Assembly (NCBI RefSeq): GCF_024281235.1
Contig: NZ_JAHWXY010000001.1
Span: forward strand, 806,001-870,000
From: Shinella daejeonensis
Lineage (GTDB): Bacteria > Pseudomonadota > Alphaproteobacteria > Rhizobiales > Rhizobiaceae
Direction of reading: 5' to 3'
Length of the DNA: 64,000 nucleotides
Shown: one piece after another, positions 52,704-60,526 of the stretch
Layout of the letters: each line of letters opens with the position of its first letter
How positions within the stretch are numbered: position 1 is the first letter of the stretch
Notes under the pieces: model-generated
What the model was told of the DNA's origin: nothing
The model's input: only the letters and a program-made list of their open reading frames with translations
Databases searched by the model: none
Program-made: the position numbers and the translations under genes

Positions 52704-53504
52704 ATGGAAAACCACATGATCCGCGCAAGCAACCTCACCGTCCGCCTGTCCGGCAAGACCATCGTGCAAGGCGTCTCGCTGGAGGCCCGGGCGGGCCAGA
52801 TCACGGCGATCGTCGGCCCGAACGGTTCCGGCAAGACGACGACCCTCAAGGCGGTGGCGGGAGAAATCGCAAGCGAAGGCGCTATCACGCTCAACGGCCG
52901 CGACATCCGCGCCCTGGAGCCCTGGCAGCTCGCCGTTCGCCGGGCGGTGCTGCCGCAGGCGGCCGTGGTCGCCTTTCCCTTCACCGTACGCGAGATCGTC
53001 CGCCTCGGCCTTTCGGTCGGCCCGAACCGTCACGCCGAACGCGTCGAGACCATCACCTCGGCAGCGCTTGCCGCCGTCGACCTGGCAGGCTTTGCCGGCC
53101 GCTTCTACCAGGAGCTTTCCGGCGGCGAGCAGCAACGGGTGCAGCTTGCCCGCGTGCTGTCGCAGATATGGGAACCGGTGCTTGACGGCGAACCCTGCTT
53201 CCTGTTGCTGGACGAGCCGGTTTCCGCCCTCGACATCCGTCACCAGCTCGCCGTCATGCGGCTGGCCAAACGCTATTGCGAAGGCGGCGGCGGCGTCATC
53301 GCCGTCTTGCACGACCTCAACCTCACCGCCCTCTTCGCCGATCACATGGTGATGATGCGCGGCGGCAGGGTGGTCGAGGCCGGGCCGCCCGTCTCCGTCA
53401 TGACGGACGACGCCATGGAAGCGGTTTTCGGTTGCCGCATGTGCGTGAACGGCGTTCCCTCGCATGGCATTCCCTTCGTTCTCCCCCAGACCGCCCGCGT
53501 CTGA
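52704..53504 (+). CDS. hmuV: Heme ABC transporter ATPase HmuV
   Basis: The ATG at 52704 follows GGGAG, giving 266 residues. It has Walker A VGPNGSGKTT, signature LSGGEQQRVQLAR, Walker B LLLDEPVSALD and switch His in AVLHDLN. It powers HmuU. The operon ends here; the next gene has its own stress-type promoter. Confidence 0.94.
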   Translation: MENHMIRASNLTVRLSGKTIVQGVSLEARAGQITAIVGPNGSGKTTTLKAVAGEIASEGAITLNGRDIRALEPWQLAVRRAVLPQAAVVAFPFTVREIVRLGLSVGPNRHAERVETITSAALAAVDLAGFAGRFYQELSGGEQQRVQLARVLSQIWEPVLDGEPCFLLLDEPVSALDIRHQLAVMRLAKRYCEGGGGVIAVLHDLNLTALFADHMVMMRGGRVVEAGPPVSVMTDDAMEAVFGCRMCVNGVPSHGIPFVLPQTARV

Positions 53505-53524
53505 TACAACCCTTGCAGGCGGCC

Positions 53525-53549
53525 GGAACTTTTCCCCGTGCCATCCGTT
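53525..53549 (+). promoter_or_regulatory. EcfG-type promoter GGAAC-N16-CGTT for the DUF883 gene pair
   Basis: GGAAC at 53525-53529 and CGTT at 53546-53549 with a 16-bp spacer, 98 bp ahead of the DUF883 start and just past hmuV. It is a perfect EcfG/RpoE2 consensus match. Confidence 0.75.
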
Positions 53550-53646
53550 GAAGAGCGGACAACCGTTCCGCGAAAGATGCGGGACGGCCCACCCCTGTGC
53601 GTTTCAGGACATACCTGCGCATTCCAGGATACAAAGGAGATACGGC

Positions 53647-54045
53647 ATGGCCACTGGACGGCTTTCATCACGCGGAAAATCCCTTCGGGACGGACTTCAG
53701 GACGACGCAAAGGCGGCACAGCAGCAGATCGACGAACTCCGGGAGGAAATCGCCGCGCTGACAAGCCTGCTCGCCCGCGACGCATCGGAGGGCGCAGGCA
53801 AGGTGAAGTCGAAAGTCAGGGCCGCCGGCGCACGCGCACGTGACGCCGCCGAGGACCTCAAGGGACGCGCCGAGGACGATTTCAGCGACCTGATCTCGGC
53901 AGGCGAGGATTTCCTGTCCGACTTGCAGAAGCGCTATCAGGATTCGGGCCAGAGGCTTTGCGAGACGGTTCGCGAACGTCCCCTCGCCACGCTCGGCCTT
54001 GCCGCCGCCGCCGGCTTCCTCCTCGCCTCGCTCTGGCGGCGCTGA
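53647..54045 (+). CDS. DUF883 (ElaB/YqjD-type) membrane protein
   Basis: The ATG at 53647 follows AAAGGAGAT, giving 132 residues. A long amphipathic helical region (AKAAQQQIDELREEIAALTS, by parts) precedes a C-terminal membrane anchor RPLATLGLAAAAGFLLASLWRR (by parts), as in YqjD/ElaB, which tether to the inner membrane and can bind ribosomes under stress. It pairs with the YqjE-like gene downstream. A stress-sigma promoter lies upstream and a 30-bp tandem repeat covers its stop codon. Confidence 0.87.
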   Translation: MATGRLSSRGKSLRDGLQDDAKAAQQQIDELREEIAALTSLLARDASEGAGKVKSKVRAAGARARDAAEDLKGRAEDDFSDLISAGEDFLSDLQKRYQDSGQRLCETVRERPLATLGLAAAAGFLLASLWRR

Positions 54046-54130
54046 GGCAAAGCCGAAAAACCCAAGCAACGCTGAGGCGAAGCCGAAAAGCTCAGGCAAC
54101 GCCGAGGCGAAGCCGAAAACACGAAACCGC
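54041..54130. repeat. 30-bp tandem repeat, three copies
   Basis: Units at 54041-54070, 54071-54100 and 54101-54130 share a core GAGGCGAAGCCGAAAA with a few substitutions. The first unit contains the DUF883 stop codon and the third ends 6 bp before the next gene's earliest start, so the array fills the whole gap between the two genes. Confidence 0.85.
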
Positions 54131-54135
54131 GCGGG

Positions 54136-54615
54136 ATGCGTCAGGCATCCCGCATGAACAGGCGGAGTTTCATCGCGATGCTGTCACTGGCGGCCGTTCT
54201 CTTTCAAAATCTCTTCACCCGGGTCGGCGATCGCGTCGAGGAAACGGTCGCGGTCGCAAGGCGCAATGCGATCGCCTTCGCGCTGATCGGCCTGATGATC
54301 CTCACCGCCTACGTGCTGGCCGTCGTCGCAGGTTGCATCCTGCTTGCCGAGCGCTACGGGGCAGTGCCTGCGCTATTCGGCCTTGCCGGCGGCTTTGTCG
54401 TGCTGGCGCTGATCGTTTACGGTGTTCTGGCAGCCGCCAACCGCCGCGAGCGGGAACTGGCCCGCCTGCGCCGGGAACGGCTCGACAACCGGCGCGATCT
54501 TCTCGCCACGGCGGCGGCGCTGACCGGGCGCAAGCCGCTGGCGGCGACCGGCCTGGCGCTGGCGATCGGCTTCCTGCTCGCACCGAAATCGCGCCGCCGA
54601 TCCGGCGGGGATTAA
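54136..54615 (+). CDS. YqjE-like (phage-holin-family) membrane protein
   Basis: Up to 159 residues (ATG 54136; also 54154 and 54178). It has two adjacent membrane spans (IAFALIGLMILTAYVLAVVAG and ALFGLAGGFVVLALIVYGVL, by parts) and a basic Arg-rich C-terminus with a third weaker segment. It resembles YqjE, the usual partner of DUF883 proteins. Function unknown; envelope stress is inferred from the promoter. Confidence 0.7.
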   Translation: MRQASRMNRRSFIAMLSLAAVLFQNLFTRVGDRVEETVAVARRNAIAFALIGLMILTAYVLAVVAGCILLAERYGAVPALFGLAGGFVVLALIVYGVLAAANRRERELARLRRERLDNRRDLLATAAALTGRKPLAATGLALAIGFLLAPKSRRRSGGD

Positions 54616-54636
54616 GAAACCGGCAGCGCAGGGCGG

Positions 54637-56151
54637 TCAGATCGGCCCCAGCGGCAGCCGCACCACGGCGGTCAGGCCCTGGGGCAGATATTCCACATGC
54701 ACCACGCTGCCGAGAATCTTGTCGAGGCTACGCTCGATCAGGATCGAGCCGAAACCGCGATGCTTCGGCGGCAGAACCGGCGGCCCGCCGATTTCGTGCC
54801 AGGTCATGTTCAAGACGCGCTGGCCATCCTCGGCAATGACCCGGGCGGTGATCACCACCTTGCCCTCGGCGCGCGAAAGCGATCCGTACTTGCGGGCATT
54901 GGTGACCAGTTCATGCAGCACCAGCCCGAGGCCCACGGCCTGATCCGGCCCGAGTTCGACCTCGTCCTTGTGGATTTCCACCTGTTTTTCGTAGTCGGTC
55001 ACATAGGGATAAAGCTGCTTGTGCAGAAGGATCTTGAGGTGGATCACGCCCCACTCGTGATCGCTGAGCAGGGCATGGGCGTCCGAGAGCGATTGCAGGC
55101 GTCCCGCAAAGGCGGTCATGAACTCGACCGGATCGCTGGTCTGGCGCAGGGTCTGGCGGGCCAGCGACTGGAGCATGGCGAGCGTGTTCTTCACCCGGTG
55201 GTTCAGTTCCCGCAACAGGAGCCGCGTGCGCTGCGAGGCAAGCTGGGCGTCGGTCACATCGATATTGACACCGACGAACAGGGTTGGCCGGCCGGTCGCA
55301 TCCCATTCATGCACCCGGCCGCGCGCCAGCAGCCACCGGCCGGTCTTCGCCGCCTGGAACAGGCCGTCATATTCCTGTCCGCTGGCCAGCGCTTCACGCA
55401 GCCGCTCCATCGTCACCTTCCGGTTGGCCGCATGCACGGCCGTGAAGAAGCGTCGCGCCTTCATCGGCCGCGCGGCCGGCACGCCGAGCATGCGATAGAA
55501 GGTCTCGTTGCCGGAAACGTAGCCGGTCGACAGATCCCACTGCCAGCTTGCGACATTGGCCGCATCGAGCGCCAGCACATGCCGTTGTCCTTCCTGCCGG
55601 GAGACCTCGACGGCCTGCGCACGGCGACGGGCTTCCTCCTTCAGCCGCAACAGCGACGCCGCAAGCGCCGCAAGCCGGACCAGCCGCTCAAGGGCGGCCG
55701 GCGGAGGAACATCGCGCGGTTCGGTATCGAAAACGCAGACGGTTCCCACCGCCTGGCCATCCATCAGGATGGGTGCACCGGCATAAAAGCGCAGATGCGG
55801 CGCGTCGATCACGCCCGGAAGATGCGAAAATCCCGGATGCAGCGTGGCGTCCCCGACAGCAAGCGGCCGCTGGCCGGATGCAGCAAGCATCCGCACGCAA
55901 AAGGAATCGCGCGACGGCGCCCTTATATCGCTTGTGCCGACGCGGGCGAGAAACCATTGATCCTCGGGACCGAGCACCGTGACGAGCGCGAGCGGAACCT
56001 CGAACTGTTCCGCCGCAAGCGCGGCGATGTCGTCGAAATCCGGATCCGGCCCCGGCCGTACGGGCAACGCCGCCTCCAGTCCGGCAAGCCGGTCGGGGGC
56101 ATTCAGCGTCCTCTCGACCTCGGACCAGGATATGGCGTTTTTCTTTCCCAT
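54637..56151 (-). CDS. GAF-PAS-HWE sensor histidine kinase
   Basis: The ATG at 56149-56151 gives 504 residues. A GAF domain (about 30-165, with LALVTVLGPEDQWFL, VCVFD) and a PAS domain (about 190-295, ending FVGVNIDVTDAQ) precede an HWE/HisKA_2 kinase with LRELNHRVKNTLAML (phospho-acceptor His318), GLGLVLHELVTNARKYG and GFGSILIERSL. No membrane span is seen. Kinases of this class phosphorylate PhyR in the alphaproteobacterial general stress response, and it lies beside ecfG-nepR-phyR, so it is a PhyK-like candidate. The longer in-frame extension upstream overlaps ecfG and is not coding. Confidence 0.9.
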   Translation of the reverse strand: MGKKNAISWSEVERTLNAPDRLAGLEAALPVRPGPDPDFDDIAALAAEQFEVPLALVTVLGPEDQWFLARVGTSDIRAPSRDSFCVRMLAASGQRPLAVGDATLHPGFSHLPGVIDAPHLRFYAGAPILMDGQAVGTVCVFDTEPRDVPPPAALERLVRLAALAASLLRLKEEARRRAQAVEVSRQEGQRHVLALDAANVASWQWDLSTGYVSGNETFYRMLGVPAARPMKARRFFTAVHAANRKVTMERLREALASGQEYDGLFQAAKTGRWLLARGRVHEWDATGRPTLFVGVNIDVTDAQLASQRTRLLLRELNHRVKNTLAMLQSLARQTLRQTSDPVEFMTAFAGRLQSLSDAHALLSDHEWGVIHLKILLHKQLYPYVTDYEKQVEIHKDEVELGPDQAVGLGLVLHELVTNARKYGSLSRAEGKVVITARVIAEDGQRVLNMTWHEIGGPPVLPPKHRGFGSILIERSLDKILGSVVHVEYLPQGLTAVVRLPLGPI

Positions 56152-56218
56152 AAGCCTTCGGTAGGTAATTCCGCGCGCATCTTCACGCTCTGCCGGCTGG
56201 CCTCGATCAGATCGCGGC

Positions 56219-56773
56219 TCAGGAAACGAATGCCCGCGACGTGACCGGGGCGGAAACCGCATCGGGACCGTAATCGCTCTCGCCATCCACTTGCAACAGT
56301 TCCTGCAAGCGCTGGCGGGCGCGATTGACGCGGCTCTTGATCGTACCGAGCGCGCAACCGCAGATTTCGGCCGCCTCTTCATAGGAAAAGCCCGACGCCC
56401 CGACCAGAATGATCGCCTCGCGCTGTTCGTCCGACAGCTTTTCCAGCGCCTTCTTGAAATCCTGCATGTCCATCGACCCGTATTGGGCCGGATGCTGGGC
56501 AAGATTTTCCGTGAAGACGCCGTCGCTGTCCTGCACCTCGCGGCCACGCTTGCGAAGCTTGCTGTAAAGCTCGTTGCGCAGGATGGTGAACAGCCAGGCC
56601 TTCATGTTCGTTCCCATTTCGAACTGTTCCTGCTTCGCCCAGGCCTTCATGATCGTGTCCTGCACCAGATCGTCCGCCTGGTCATGCCGTCCTGTCAGCG
56701 ATATGGCGAAAGCCCGAAGGCTGGGAAGAACCGCAAGCAGTTCCCGCTTGAAATTGGTCTGCTCCTGAACCAT
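56219..56773 (-). CDS. ecfG: General stress ECF sigma factor EcfG (RpoE2-type)
   Basis: The ATG at 56771-56773 gives 184 residues. Region 2 has LTGRHDQADDLVQDTIMKAW and MKAWLFTILRNELYSKLRK; region 4 has LEKLSDEQREAIILVGASGFSYEEAAEICG (by parts) and GTIKSRVNRAR. This is the EcfG pattern. It directs transcription from GGAAC-N16-CGTT promoters and is held by NepR, released by phosphorylated PhyR. It lies 7 nt after nepR in one operon. Confidence 0.95.
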   Translation of the reverse strand: MVQEQTNFKRELLAVLPSLRAFAISLTGRHDQADDLVQDTIMKAWAKQEQFEMGTNMKAWLFTILRNELYSKLRKRGREVQDSDGVFTENLAQHPAQYGSMDMQDFKKALEKLSDEQREAIILVGASGFSYEEAAEICGCALGTIKSRVNRARQRLQELLQVDGESDYGPDAVSAPVTSRAFVS

Positions 56774-56780
56774 CAACCCC

Positions 56781-56972
56781 TCACTCGGTCCGTTGCGCGC
56801 CGCGTTCAACGGCATCCAGCTTTTCCAGAAGTTCCAGAAACCGCCGCGGAATAGTTTCCTCTTGCGCGGACTGGTAGAATTTCTTTAGCCTTAACGCAAT
56901 CTGAGCGTTTGGATCGTTGGGTTTCGCCGAGTCCTCGGCCACTGACATCTTCTTTCTGTTCACGCTTGCCAC
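56781..56972 (-). CDS. nepR: Anti-sigma factor NepR
   Basis: 63 residues: a short disordered start and a helical core LRLKKFYQSAQEETIPRRFLELLEKLD (by parts FYQSAQEETIP and RFLELLEKLD), the conserved NepR signature. It binds EcfG in unstressed cells and the sigma-like domain of phosphorylated PhyR under stress. It precedes ecfG and is divergent from phyR, the conserved arrangement. Confidence 0.95.
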   Translation of the reverse strand: MASVNRKKMSVAEDSAKPNDPNAQIALRLKKFYQSAQEETIPRRFLELLEKLDAVERGAQRTE

Positions 56973-57025
56973 TTTCCGGCTACCATCCTCACTATACCGC
57001 AGATTTCTGCATTGCTCCGGCCGGA

Positions 57026-57050
57026 AATGCGCGGAGGGAAAAAAAGTTCC
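57026..57050 (-). promoter_or_regulatory. Near-consensus EcfG promoter for nepR-ecfG
   Basis: On the minus strand GGAAC (57050-57046), 16 bp and CATT (57029-57026): one mismatch from CGTT. It lies 54 bp upstream of the nepR start and fits autoactivation of the sigma operon. Confidence 0.5.
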
Positions 57051-57057
57051 CTAAACC

Positions 57058-57082
57058 GGAACTGAAAATCGGCTCAGGCGTT
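57058..57082 (+). promoter_or_regulatory. EcfG-type promoter GGAAC-N16-CGTT for phyR
   Basis: GGAAC at 57058-57062 and CGTT at 57079-57082 with a 16-bp spacer, 46 bp before the phyR start. Positive feedback of EcfG on phyR is known in the family. Confidence 0.8.
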
Positions 57083-57127
57083 TCCCGTCCAGAATAATCG
57101 ATCGAATAATGAAACAGGGAACATATC

Positions 57128-57916
57128 ATGTCGCTTTCCGACCGTATCGGCCCGCATCTGCCGGCCCTCCGTCGCTACGCGCGCGCGCTGACGGGCACCC
57201 AGTCTTCCGGCGATGCCTATGTCGCCGCAACGCTTGAGACCATCCTCGTCGACCCGGGCGCGATGCCGCAGGACGGCGATGACAAGACCGTATTGTTCGG
57301 TCTGCTGAGCCGTATCATCGCATCCTTTCCGATCTCGATGACCCGCGGCGCGGTCGTCCCCGGCGGGGAAGCCCCCTTCGATCTTTCCGGCGTGCCGCCC
57401 ATCGGCCGCCAGGCCCTGCTTCTCGCCACCGTCGAGGGCTTTGGCGTCGAGGAAACCGCCCATATCCTGGACAGCGACGGGGCAACGATCCGCGGCCTGC
57501 TCGACGGCGCCTTCGCCGAAATCGCCGCGCAGGCGCAGACCGGCATCATGATCATCGAGGACGAGCCGCTGATCGCCCTGGACCTCGCCCATATGGTCAA
57601 CGGCATGGGCCACCGGGTCACCGGCATCGCCCGTACGCAGGCCGAAGCCGAAGCCCTCTGGGCCCACAGTCATCCGGGTCTGGTGCTCGCCGACGTGAAA
57701 CTGGCGGATGGCAGTTCCGGCATCAGCGCCGTCAACACCATCCTGTCGCGAACCAATATCCCGGTGATCTTCATCACCGCCTATCCCGAGCGCCTGCTGA
57801 CAGGCGAGTGCCCCGAACCGGCTTTTCTCGTCTCCAAGCCGTTCAACACCGAGCAGGTGAAGGTCCTCATCAATCAGGCGCTGCTTTTCACGCCCCAGAC
57901 CCACGCGGCGGCCTGA
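57128..57916 (+). CDS. phyR: Anti-anti-sigma response regulator PhyR
   Basis: 262 residues. An N-terminal sigma-like domain (about 1-130, LRRYARALTGTQSSGDAYV, RQALLLATVEGFGVEETAHIL by parts) is fused to a C-terminal receiver with IIEDEPLIALDLAHMV, phospho-acceptor Asp189 in VLADVKLADG and KPFNTEQV. On phosphorylation the sigma-like domain binds NepR and frees EcfG. It is divergent from nepR-ecfG. Confidence 0.96.
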   Translation: MSLSDRIGPHLPALRRYARALTGTQSSGDAYVAATLETILVDPGAMPQDGDDKTVLFGLLSRIIASFPISMTRGAVVPGGEAPFDLSGVPPIGRQALLLATVEGFGVEETAHILDSDGATIRGLLDGAFAEIAAQAQTGIMIIEDEPLIALDLAHMVNGMGHRVTGIARTQAEAEALWAHSHPGLVLADVKLADGSSGISAVNTILSRTNIPVIFITAYPERLLTGECPEPAFLVSKPFNTEQVKVLINQALLFTPQTHAAA

Positions 57917-58022
57917 CCCTCCTCCCGGTAGCCCCGCGCGGCGGTCGGCGGCGGCAGGCTTCGGCCTCGCCGCCGCCGCCTTTGTCTCCCGTCGAGGAAG
58001 AATTCGACGTTCGCCTAACGAA

Positions 58023-58050
58023 ACAGCCAGCGCCGGGAAGCGCTGGCTGT
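58023..58050. terminator. Bidirectional hairpin between phyR and the FGGY kinase gene
   Basis: ACAGCCAGCG (58023-58032) pairs exactly with CGCTGGCTGT (58041-58050) with an 8-nt loop. It lies between convergent genes. No strong T tract, so efficiency is uncertain. The rest of the 298-bp gap 57917-58214 shows no gene. Confidence 0.65.
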
Positions 58051-58214
58051 CTTCAATTCCACGGACCGGAGGGGGAACGGTATCGTGGTTATGTCTGCGG
58101 CCGAGGGCCTCGCATCGGGGGAATGCGCTGGCCGCGACACCTTTAAAACCCGTCCGCCCGCGCTTTGTTCCCGCTGCGATAAAATTCTTCGAGATCCGTC
58201 CGTCACCCGGTTCC

Positions 58215-59801
58215 TCAGTTGATCGCCTCCAGTTCGCGGCGATGGCGATGGAGCGTGAGGAAGCGGCGGTAGTCGCGATCGTAGCCGGCCTTGCGGCCGG
58301 GATCCGGAAAAAGCGTCCGGCCGCCCGGATACATCGCCGCTCCGGCAGCGGCGAGATCGGAATAGAGCCCACCCGCGACGGCCGCCGTCATAGCCGTTCC
58401 GAGCAGCATCCCATCGCCCTCATGCGTCACCACGAGCGGACGGCCCGTGACGTCGCGGTAGAGTTCCGTCAGGAGGGGGTTACGCAAGTGCCCCCCGGTC
58501 AGATGAAGCGCCTCGGGCGCATAGCCGCAGGCTTCGAACTGTTCAAGGACATGACGGATACCAAGCGCGATGGCGATGGCGCTACGCCAGTAAAGCCGGC
58601 AGAGCCCGTCGAAGGAGGCATCGAGCGTCAGGCCGCTGATCACGCCCAGCGCATGGGGATCGCCAAACGGCGAGCGATTGCCGTGGAAATCGGGGAGAAC
58701 GTGCAGCCGCGCCGCGAAAGCCGCCCCCTCCTCCCGCCGTAACGCCGCGATCCGCGCCACGATCTCCGCATGCCGGGCCGCAGTCGGCTCGCCGCCGGCG
58801 CTGTGGCCGCGCACGAGATGATCGAGCAGCGCGCCCGCCGCCGATTGCCCGCCTTCCATCAGCCAGAAGCCGGGAAGCGCGGCTTCGTAATAGGGGCCCC
58901 AGAGCCCGAAGCCCGGCTTCATCTGCCGCGACAGCGCGACGATGCAGCTCGACGTGCCGCCGACCAGCGCGAACTGGCGCTCCAATACGTCCGGCGTGCC
59001 GGCATAGGGACCGAGAACGCCGAGCGCGCCCGCATAGGCATCGATGAGGCCGGCGCCGGCCACCACGCCGTCATCGAGGCCGAGTTCCGCCGCCGCTTCG
59101 CGGGTCAGCCGCCCCACCGGCCGGCCGGCCGGCAGCGTCTCCGTCGGCAGCCCGCCCCGCCCGGTCAGATCGGACAACCCGATCGCCGCAAGGAAGCTTT
59201 CGTTCCAAGGCTGCGCCTCATGCGCCAGATAGTTCCATTTCGCCGTGGTGGTGCAGCGCGATCTCGCGGGCGAACCCGTCGCCCGCCAGGTCACGAAATC
59301 CGCAAGATCGAAGAAATAGCCGGCCCGCGCCCATTGCTCCGGTCGGTTCCGCTTCAGCCACATCAGCTTCGGCATCTGCATTTCGGGCGACATGACCTCG
59401 CCGGCATGAAGGAGGGCGGGGTGCCGGGTCGCCGTGCAGAAATCGGCCTCCGCCAGCGCCCGATGATCAAGCCAGACGATGGTGTCCCAGCGCTCGTCGC
59501 CGTCTTCGGAAACGGCCAGCGGCCGGCCGGCCCGGTCGCGCACGACGAGCGAGCAGGTGGCGTCGAAACCGATCGCCGCCACGCGTCCCGCCGCCACGCC
59601 GGCCAGCCCGCAGGCCTCGCGCACCGAGGCGCAGACGGCGCGCCAGATATCCTCGGAATCGTGGTCGGCATGATTTTCGCGCGGCCGGCGCATGGCGATG
59701 GGACGATCCGCCCGCGCGAGCATCGCGCCGCCCCGGTCGAACACCCCCGCCCGCGCGCTAGCTGTGCCGATATCCACCGCCACGATCAGATCGCGCATCA
59801 A
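58215..59801 (-). CDS. FGGY carbohydrate kinase, probable ribulokinase
   Basis: 528 residues. The N-terminus IVAVDIGTASARAGVFD, GFDATCSLV and VWLDHRA, with the C-terminal HLTGGHLRNPLLTELYRDVTG (by parts), follow the D-ribulose kinase branch of FGGY kinases (FGGY_RBK), unlike xylulokinase. It ends the smoK-smoS-mtlK-HAD-kinase unit, starting 20 nt after the HAD gene. Oxidation of ribitol or arabinitol by the upstream dehydrogenases would give the pentulose it phosphorylates. Substrate inferred. Confidence 0.83.
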   Translation of the reverse strand: MMRDLIVAVDIGTASARAGVFDRGGAMLARADRPIAMRRPRENHADHDSEDIWRAVCASVREACGLAGVAAGRVAAIGFDATCSLVVRDRAGRPLAVSEDGDERWDTIVWLDHRALAEADFCTATRHPALLHAGEVMSPEMQMPKLMWLKRNRPEQWARAGYFFDLADFVTWRATGSPARSRCTTTAKWNYLAHEAQPWNESFLAAIGLSDLTGRGGLPTETLPAGRPVGRLTREAAAELGLDDGVVAGAGLIDAYAGALGVLGPYAGTPDVLERQFALVGGTSSCIVALSRQMKPGFGLWGPYYEAALPGFWLMEGGQSAAGALLDHLVRGHSAGGEPTAARHAEIVARIAALRREEGAAFAARLHVLPDFHGNRSPFGDPHALGVISGLTLDASFDGLCRLYWRSAIAIALGIRHVLEQFEACGYAPEALHLTGGHLRNPLLTELYRDVTGRPLVVTHEGDGMLLGTAMTAAVAGGLYSDLAAAGAAMYPGGRTLFPDPGRKAGYDRDYRRFLTLHRHRRELEAIN

Positions 59802-59821
59802 TCGTCTTTCCTGCCGCCCTG

Positions 59822-60490
59822 TTACCGGCCGACAAACTGTAACAAATCCCGCATGTCGTCAAACAGGGCGTCCGGAGTAAGCGCGCGCAGCGTCGCGCGA
59901 TGGCGATCGTTGCGGGCATGCGACCCGCCGGCGAAGGCGACGACGCGCATGCCGGCCGCCTTTGCCGCCTCGATGCCGGCCGGACTGTCTTCCACGACGA
60001 CGCAACGTTCCGGCGGCGCGCCCATGGCGGCGGCGGCGTGAAGGAAGAGGTCGGGCGCGGGCTTGCCGTGCGTCACCATGGTGGCGCTGAAGATATGCGG
60101 CTCGAAGCGAGCCAGCAGTCCCGTGACCGTGAGGGAAAGGCGAATCCGCTCCGGTTGGCTCGACGAGGCGACGCAACAGGCGACCGGCAGCCGATCGACG
60201 GTCTCGGCCAGTCCCTCGATCGGCTTCAACTCGGCGCGGAAGCGCTCGTAGAGCCGCTGGCGCATCCTGTCGAGGAACCGCGCGTCGACGGAAAGCCCGT
60301 GCTCGTCGCGCAGGATTTCCGACATGCTCTTGAGGCTGCGGCCGAGAAAGCGCTCATAGGCTTCCTCCTCGCTCATCTCCACGCCGGCCGCCGCCAGCGC
60401 CTCGACCAGCACGGCGACGGAAATCGGCTCGCTGTCGACCAGCACGCCGTCGCAGTCGAAAATCACCAGTTCCGTCGTGCGCGCATCCAT
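59822..60490 (-). CDS. HAD-superfamily phosphatase
   Basis: 222 residues with HAD motif I IFDCDGVLVDSEP, motif II region CCVASSSQP, motif III Lys in VTHGKPAPD and motif IV VVVEDSPAGIEAA. This is the beta-phosphoglucomutase/sugar-phosphatase branch. In polyol operons such enzymes probably hydrolyse pentulose or hexitol phosphates. It sits between mtlK (36 nt) and the FGGY kinase. Confidence 0.87.
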   Translation of the reverse strand: MDARTTELVIFDCDGVLVDSEPISVAVLVEALAAAGVEMSEEEAYERFLGRSLKSMSEILRDEHGLSVDARFLDRMRQRLYERFRAELKPIEGLAETVDRLPVACCVASSSQPERIRLSLTVTGLLARFEPHIFSATMVTHGKPAPDLFLHAAAAMGAPPERCVVVEDSPAGIEAAKAAGMRVVAFAGGSHARNDRHRATLRALTPDALFDDMRDLLQFVGR

Positions 60491-60526
60491 TCCCTCACTC
60501 CGTTGCCGCCCGGATCGGCCGGGTTC

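Noticed and set aside
54637-56547. A 636-residue version of the HWE kinase
   Set aside because: The extra N-terminal 132 residues are out of frame with, and lie over, ecfG region 4. The GAF domain begins soon after ATG 56151.
58071-58090. GGAAC followed by CGT near 58075 as an EcfG promoter
   Set aside because: The spacer is only 5 bp and no gene follows on that strand.
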